DNA from: Siphonodentalium dalli
Taxonomy: Eukaryota > Mollusca > Scaphopoda > Gadilida > Siphonodentaliidae
Direction: 5' to 3'
Length of the DNA stretch: 64,000 nucleotides
NCBI GenBank assembly: GCA_032622095.1
Contig: CP136064.1
Location: forward strand, 190,387,794-190,451,793
Of this stretch, positions 58,936-64,000 are shown piece by piece (the first letter of the stretch is position 1; the number at the start of each line of letters is the position of its first letter). The position numbers and the translations under genes are program-made. The notes under the pieces were generated by a model. It was not told the DNA's origin and did no database searches. It saw only the letters and a program-made list of their open reading frames with translations.

Positions 58936-59175
58936 GCACAGTGCTTTCTTTTTATTTGTATGTATGAAGTTTTAATTGCACATGCCGCTGTTATGACTGA
59001 CTGTCGTGATTTCATATACTGGAAAGTCACCATTTGTGAATCGAAACGTTCCGTCCTATATGCATAGCTATTAAATCACAACAAAGCAAATTTACCACTT
59101 CATCTGACTTCTCATCGAATAATAAATAGCTGTCTAATGTAGTCTCCAAACTTTGACGGACAAATTCTATCAGTT

Positions 59176-59247
59176 GGGGATGTAGCTCAGTGGTAGAGCG
59201 TTCGCTTTGCATGTGAAAGGCCCCGGGTTCGATCCCCGGCATCTCCA
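59176..59247 (+). tRNA. tRNA-Ala-TGC: tRNA-Ala(TGC), unit 39, gene B
   Basis: Consensus. Confidence 0.98.
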
Positions 59248-59528
59248 AGAAATACTTTTGCACGAAAGTTAAAATTCGATTATGACGGTTTTGGTGATAT
59301 AATAGAAACAGCTTTCCCCATCGTTTTTCCGCGTGAAATCACGAAAACGAAAAAATTACTTTTCTGTATGCTCCGATGATATGATCCGATGCTCCGTGGT
59401 ATTGTGTTCTTATATTGCAGTGTAATTTCTATCATTTTATATTGAGATTAACATACTTCTTTTTTTCGTGGGAAATCAAAGGATTTATTATTTGTCGACA
59501 ATAATATGGCCTTGCAATTTTACGGGCC

Positions 59529-59600
59529 GGGGATGTAGCTCAGTGGTAGAGCGTTCGCTTCGCATGTGAAAGGCCCCGGGTTCAATCCCCGGCATCTCCA
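59529..59600 (+). tRNA. tRNA-Ala-CGC: tRNA-Ala(CGC), unit 40
   Basis: Consensus. Unit 40: 1,508 bp, class V, with the same lost C as unit 38. Confidence 0.97.
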
Positions 59601-60372
59601 AGGAAGGCGAATTTTGTTACAATATCTTGCACTATATTTCATCAATGGCGGGTTTTGGTAAATTTTTACCCCATTCAATCTCATACAAAATTTATAGCAC
59701 TCGATCTATTTTATCAGAGGCTGCTTTTTGGTAATGTTTTGCACTATTCAAATCTCGCACAAAATCCCATGTGTACATTGTCCTGTATTTTTTATAATTT
59801 GTTTTATATATCAGTTCGTTTCATCCCATATTTTAGTTGCGGGAGGTAGCGTCTGTTTCACAGCATCACCCATAGAGACAAGTTGACGTGACAGACATGA
59901 TGCACCATTCGTTCGCAATATGGACACCCAATAATTTAGTTGGTTGTTTGATTACGACATGTTCAAGATCGAAAATTGGGATCGTCAAGGTCGGTCTCGG
60001 AATATTGTTAAATGGACACAACTCGTTTAAACCTCAAACACTACGTATACCTAATATGGAAGTCGGAACAATGCAGGTCGATAAATACACGAAACACCGT
60101 TATACTCTAAAAATAGTCTTATCGAAATCACATTAATTTGACAGCTGTTTTCAATTATTTTTTCTCACAGATTGAGACAAACGCTCTTTATGCGTACCGT
60201 ATAAGGAATATATAAACAATGAACGCTCGATCTTTATTGTCTCGTGCTGATTAATTTTCCGAAAACAATATGACTTGAATAAGTCACGACATGATATGTA
60301 TACATTTCATGTATTTCTCGACACATTTTGACCCCGAACCGGGCCTGACGAGGAGGGTATGTTCTTTGGCCT

Positions 60373-60444
60373 GGGGATGTAGCTCAGTGGTAGAGCGTTC
60401 GCTTTGCATGTGAAAGGCCCCGGGTTCGATCCCCGGCATCTCCA
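60373..60444 (+). tRNA. tRNA-Ala-TGC: tRNA-Ala(TGC), unit 40, gene A
   Basis: Consensus. Confidence 0.98.
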
Positions 60445-60684
60445 GCACAGTGCTTTCTTTTTATTTGTATGTATGAAGTTTTAATTGCACATGCCGCTGT
60501 TATGACTGACTGTCGTGATTTCATATACTGGAAAGTCACCATTTGTGAATCGAAACGTTCCGTCCTATATGCATAGCTATTAAATCACAACAAAGCAAAT
60601 TTACCACTTCATCTGACTTCTCATCGAATAATAAATAGCTGTCTAATGTAGTCTCCAAACTTTGACGGACAAATTCTATCAGTT

Positions 60685-60756
60685 GGGGATGTAGCTCAGT
60701 GGTAGAGCGTTCGCTTTGCATGTGAAAGGCCCCGCGTTCGATCCCCGGCATCTCCA
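60685..60756 (+). tRNA. tRNA-Ala-TGC: tRNA-Ala(TGC), unit 40, gene B, C52 variant
   Basis: C52 at 60735. Confidence 0.92.
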
Positions 60757-61036
60757 AGAAATACTTTTGCACGAAAGTTAAAATTCGATTATGACGGTTT
60801 TGGTGATATAATAGAAACAGCTTTCCCATCGTTTTTCCGCGTGAAATCACGAAAACGAAAAAATTACTTTTCTGTATGCTCCGATGATATGCTCCGATGC
60901 TCCGTGGTATTGTGTCCTTATATTGCAGTGTAATTTCTATCATTTTATATTGAGATTAACATACTTCTTTTTTTCGTGGGAAATCAAAGGATTTATTATT
61001 TGTCGACAATAATATGGCCTTGCAATTTTACGGGCC

Positions 61037-61108
61037 GGGGATGTAGCTCAGTGGTAGAGCGTTCGCTTCGCATGTGAAAGGCCCCGGGTTCAATCCCCGG
61101 CATCTCCA
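61037..61108 (+). tRNA. tRNA-Ala-CGC: tRNA-Ala(CGC), unit 41
   Basis: Consensus. Unit 41: 1,509 bp, class V directly after another V unit. Confidence 0.97.
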
Positions 61109-61880
61109 AGGAAGGCGAATTTTGTTACAATATCTTGCACTATATTTCATCAATGGCGGGTTTTGGTAAATTTTTACCCCATTCAATCTCATACAAAATT
61201 TATAGCACTCGATCTATTTTATCAGAGGCTGCTTTTTGGTAATGTTTTGCACTATTCAAATCTCGCACAAAATCCCATGTGTACATTGTCCTGTATTTTT
61301 TATAATTTGTTTTATATATCAGTTCGTTTCATCCCATATTTTAGTTGCGGGAGGTAGCGTCTGTTTCACAGCATCACCCATAGAGACAAGTTGACGTGAC
61401 AGACATGATGCACCATTCGTTCGCAATATGGACACCCAATAATTTAGTTGGTTGTTTGATTACGACATGTTCAAGATCGAAAATTGGGATCGTCAAGGTC
61501 GGTCTCGGAATATTGTTAAATGGACACAACTCGTTTAAACCTCAAACACTACGTATACCTAATATGGAAGTCGGAACAATGCAGGTCGATAAATACACGA
61601 AACACCGTTATACTCTAAAAATAGTCTTATCGAAATCACATTAATTTGACAGCTGTTTTCAATTATTTTTTCTCACAGATTGAGACAAACGCTCTTTATG
61701 CGTACCGTATAAGGAATATATAAACAATGAACGCTCGATCTTTATTGTCTCGTGCTGATTAATTTTCCGAAAACAATATGACTTGAATAAGTCACGACAT
61801 GATATGTATACATTTCATGTATTTCTCGACACATTTTGACCCCGAACCGGGCCTGACGAGGAGGGTATGTTCTTTGGCCT

Positions 61881-61952
61881 GGGGATGTAGCTCAGTGGTA
61901 GAGCGTTCGCTTTGCATGTGAAAGGCCCCGGGTTCGATCCCCGGCATCTCCA
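61881..61952 (+). tRNA. tRNA-Ala-TGC: tRNA-Ala(TGC), unit 41, gene A
   Basis: Consensus. Confidence 0.98.
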
Positions 61953-62192
61953 GCACAGTGCTTTCTTTTTATTTGTATGTATGAAGTTTTAATTGCACAT
62001 GCCGCTGTTATGACTGACTGTCGTGATTTCATATACTGGAAAGTCACCATTTGTGAATCGAAACGTTCCGTCCTATATGCATAGCTATTAAATCACAACA
62101 AAGCAAATTTACCACTTCATCTGACTTCTCATCGAATAATAAATAGCTGTCTAATGTAGTCTCCAAACTTTGACGGACAAATTCTATCAGTT

Positions 62193-62264
62193 GGGGATGT
62201 AGCTCAGTGGTAGAGCGTTCGCTTTGCATGTGAAAGGCCCCGCGTTCGATCCCCGGCATCTCCA
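62193..62264 (+). tRNA. tRNA-Ala-TGC: tRNA-Ala(TGC), unit 41, gene B, C52 variant
   Basis: C52 at 62243. Confidence 0.92.
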
Positions 62265-62545
62265 AGAAATACTTTTGCACGAAAGTTAAAATTCGATTAT
62301 GACGGTTTTGGTGATATAATAGAAACAGCTTTCCCCATCGTTTTTCCGCGTGAAATCACGAAAACGAAAAAATTACTTTTCTGTATGCTCCGATGATATG
62401 ATCCGATGCTCCGTGGTATTGTGTTCTTATATTGCAGTGTAATTTCTATCATTTTATATTGAGATTAACATACTTCTTTTTTTCGTGGGAAATCAAAGGA
62501 TTTATTATTTGTCGACAATAATATGGCCTTGCAATTTTACGGGCC

Positions 62546-62617
62546 GGGGATGTAGCTCAGTGGTAGAGCGTTCGCTTCGCATGTGAAAGGCCCCGGGTTC
62601 AATCCCCGGCATCTCCA
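62546..62617 (+). tRNA. tRNA-Ala-CGC: tRNA-Ala(CGC), unit 42
   Basis: Consensus. Unit 42 is cut by the window end; it is a U/X mosaic ('aacactac' on the left, TATACAAA and the X leader on the right). Confidence 0.97.
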
Positions 62618-63389
62618 AGGAAGGCGAATTTTGTTACAATATCTTGCACTATATTTCATCAATGGCGGGTTTTGGTAAATTTTTACCCCATTCAATCTCA
62701 TACAAAATTTATAGCACTCGATCTATTTTATCAGAGGCTGCTTTTTGGTAATGTTTTGCACTATTCAAATCTCGCACAAAATCCCATGTGTACATTGTCC
62801 TGTATTTTTTATAATTTGTTTTATATATCAGTTCGTTTCATCCCATATTTTAGTTGCGGGAGGTAGCGTCTGTTTCACAGCATCACCCATAGAGACAAGT
62901 TGACGTCACAGACATGATGCACCATTCGTTCGCAATATGGACACCCAATAATTTAGTTGGTTGTTTGATTACGACATGTTCAAGATCGAAAATTGGGATC
63001 GTCAAGGTCGGTCTCGGAATATTGTTAAATGGACACAACTCGTTTAAACCTCAAACACTACGTATACCTAATATGGAAGTCGGAACAATGCAGGTCGATA
63101 AATACACGAAACACCGTTATACTCTAAAAATAGTCTTATCGAAATCACATTAATTTGACAGCTGTTTTCAATTATTTTTTCTCACAGATTGAGACAAACG
63201 CTCTTTATGCGTACCGTATAAGGAATATACAAACAATGAACGCTCGATCTTTATTGTCTCGTGCTGATTAATTTTCCGAAAACAATATGACTTGAATAAG
63301 TCACGACATGATATGTATACATTTCATGTATTTCTCGACACATTTTGACCCCGAACCGGGCCTGACGAGGAGGGTATGTTCTTTGGCCT

Positions 63390-63461
63390 GGGGATGTAGC
63401 TCAGTGGTAGAGCGTTCGCTTTGCATGTGAAAGGCCCCGGGTTCGATCCCCGGCATCTCCA
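63390..63461 (+). tRNA. tRNA-Ala-TGC: tRNA-Ala(TGC), unit 42, gene A
   Basis: Consensus. Confidence 0.98.
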
Positions 63462-63701
63462 GCACAGTGCTTTCTTTTTATTTGTATGTATGAAGTTTTA
63501 ATTGCACATGCCGCTGTTATGACTGACTGTCGTGATTTCATATACTGGAAAGTCACCATTTGTGAATCGAAACGTTCCGTCCTATATGCATAGCTATTAA
63601 ATCACAACAAAGCAAATTTACCACTTCATCTGACTTCTCATCGAATAATAAATAGCTGTCTAATGTAGTCTCCAAACTTTGACGGACAAATTCTATCATT
63701 T

Positions 63702-63773
63702 GGGGATGTAGCTCAGTGGTAGAGCGTTCGCTTTGCATGTGAAAGGCCCCGGGTTCGATCCCCGGCATCTCCA
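63702..63773 (+). tRNA. tRNA-Ala-TGC: tRNA-Ala(TGC), unit 42, gene B
   Basis: Consensus, class X leader. The remaining 227 bases are the usual spacer before the next CGC gene. Confidence 0.98.
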
Positions 63774-64000
63774 AGAAATACTTTTGCACGAAAGTTAAAA
63801 TTCGATTATGACGGTTTTGGTGATATTAATGGATGTAAATAATAGAAACAGCTTTCCCCATCGTTTTTCCGCGTGAAATCACGAAAACGAAAAAATTACT
63901 TTTCTGTATGCTCCGATGATATGCTCCGATGCTCCGTGGTATTGTGTCCTTATATTGCAGTGTAATTTCTATCATTTTATATTGAGATTAACATACTTCT

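Larger units (their letters stand above)
1..64000 (+). repeat. Tandem tRNA-Ala array, 42 units of ~1.5 kb
   Basis: The unit recurs from edge to edge in one orientation. CGC-gene starts give the unit boundaries, and the distances between them are 1,523, 1,509, 1,508, 1,496, 1,524, 1,526 or 1,636 bp. Length differences trace to a 14-bp deletion after gene B, a 13-bp deletion in a GCTCCGAT microrepeat, homopolymer changes and one retroposon insertion. Copies differ by scattered single bases, and many of these are shared by several units, which points to homogenisation by unequal crossing-over or gene conversion. The array runs off both ends of the window. A collapsed or expanded assembly cannot be excluded, but unit-specific variants argue that most units are real. 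Confidence 0.98.

Noticed and set aside
1-64000. CRISPR array or bacterial repeat locus
   Set aside because: The 72-bp repeats fold as tRNA-Ala, and the sequence between them is itself repeated rather than unique.
1-64000. Array as pure assembly artefact
   Set aside because: Many units have private variants and the insertion in unit 8 is flanked by a clean target-site duplication, so most units look real, though exact copy number is unverified.

Overview
The whole window is one head-to-tail tandem array of alanine tRNA genes. A unit of about 1.5 kb (1,523 bp full length, 1,509 bp with a 14-bp deletion, 1,496 bp with a further 13-bp deletion) repeats 42 times. It always lies on the + strand and always carries exactly three 72-nt tRNA-Ala genes. 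Taking each unit from its tRNA-Ala(CGC), the order is: CGC gene, 772-bp spacer, TGC gene A, 240-bp spacer, TGC gene B, then a 295-bp (or 281-, 268-bp) spacer to the next unit. The window holds 42 CGC and 84 TGC genes plus the 3' end of one more TGC gene at its left edge. Both ends lie inside the array, so its true size is unknown. I see no protein-coding gene.

The tRNAs are eukaryotic in type. They have canonical A and B boxes, no encoded CCA (with two chance exceptions), a short T run downstream as an RNA polymerase III stop, no intron, and the G3:U70 alanine identity pair. The CGC and TGC genes differ at only two bases (C34 versus T34, A57 versus G57), while the three spacers are unrelated. 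So one tRNA gene was duplicated and its anticodon changed before the unit was amplified. An animal, perhaps a marine invertebrate, is my best guess; nothing in the window proves it.

Layout: units 1-9 (322-14117) are a mixed, more divergent group. They include damaged CGC genes, among them one in unit 8 split by a short poly(A)-tailed retroposed sequence with a 25-nt target-site duplication. From unit 10 on, the units fall into classes defined by linked variants (X, Y, Z, U, V below) that recur in a higher-order pattern: XXX Y Z/X Y Z | U XXX Y Z | U XYZ XYZ | VUX VUX | UX VU V V U/X. Two exact three-unit duplications (4,541 bp each) and one six-unit period (9,096 bp) stand out. This is the signature of unequal exchange or segmental duplication, as in higher-order satellites.

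Class markers: X = TATACAAA in the long spacer plus 'atcatttgggg' before gene B; Y = 'gtattctcc' before gene B with 'cactcgatc' in the long spacer; Z = 'gtattctcc' with 'cactggatc'; U = 'aacactac' with a normal gene B; V = 'aacactac' plus TGACGTGA (instead of TGACGTCA) plus a C52 change in gene B. No annotation of the spacers beyond repeats, palindromes and weak promoter-like motifs can be supported.
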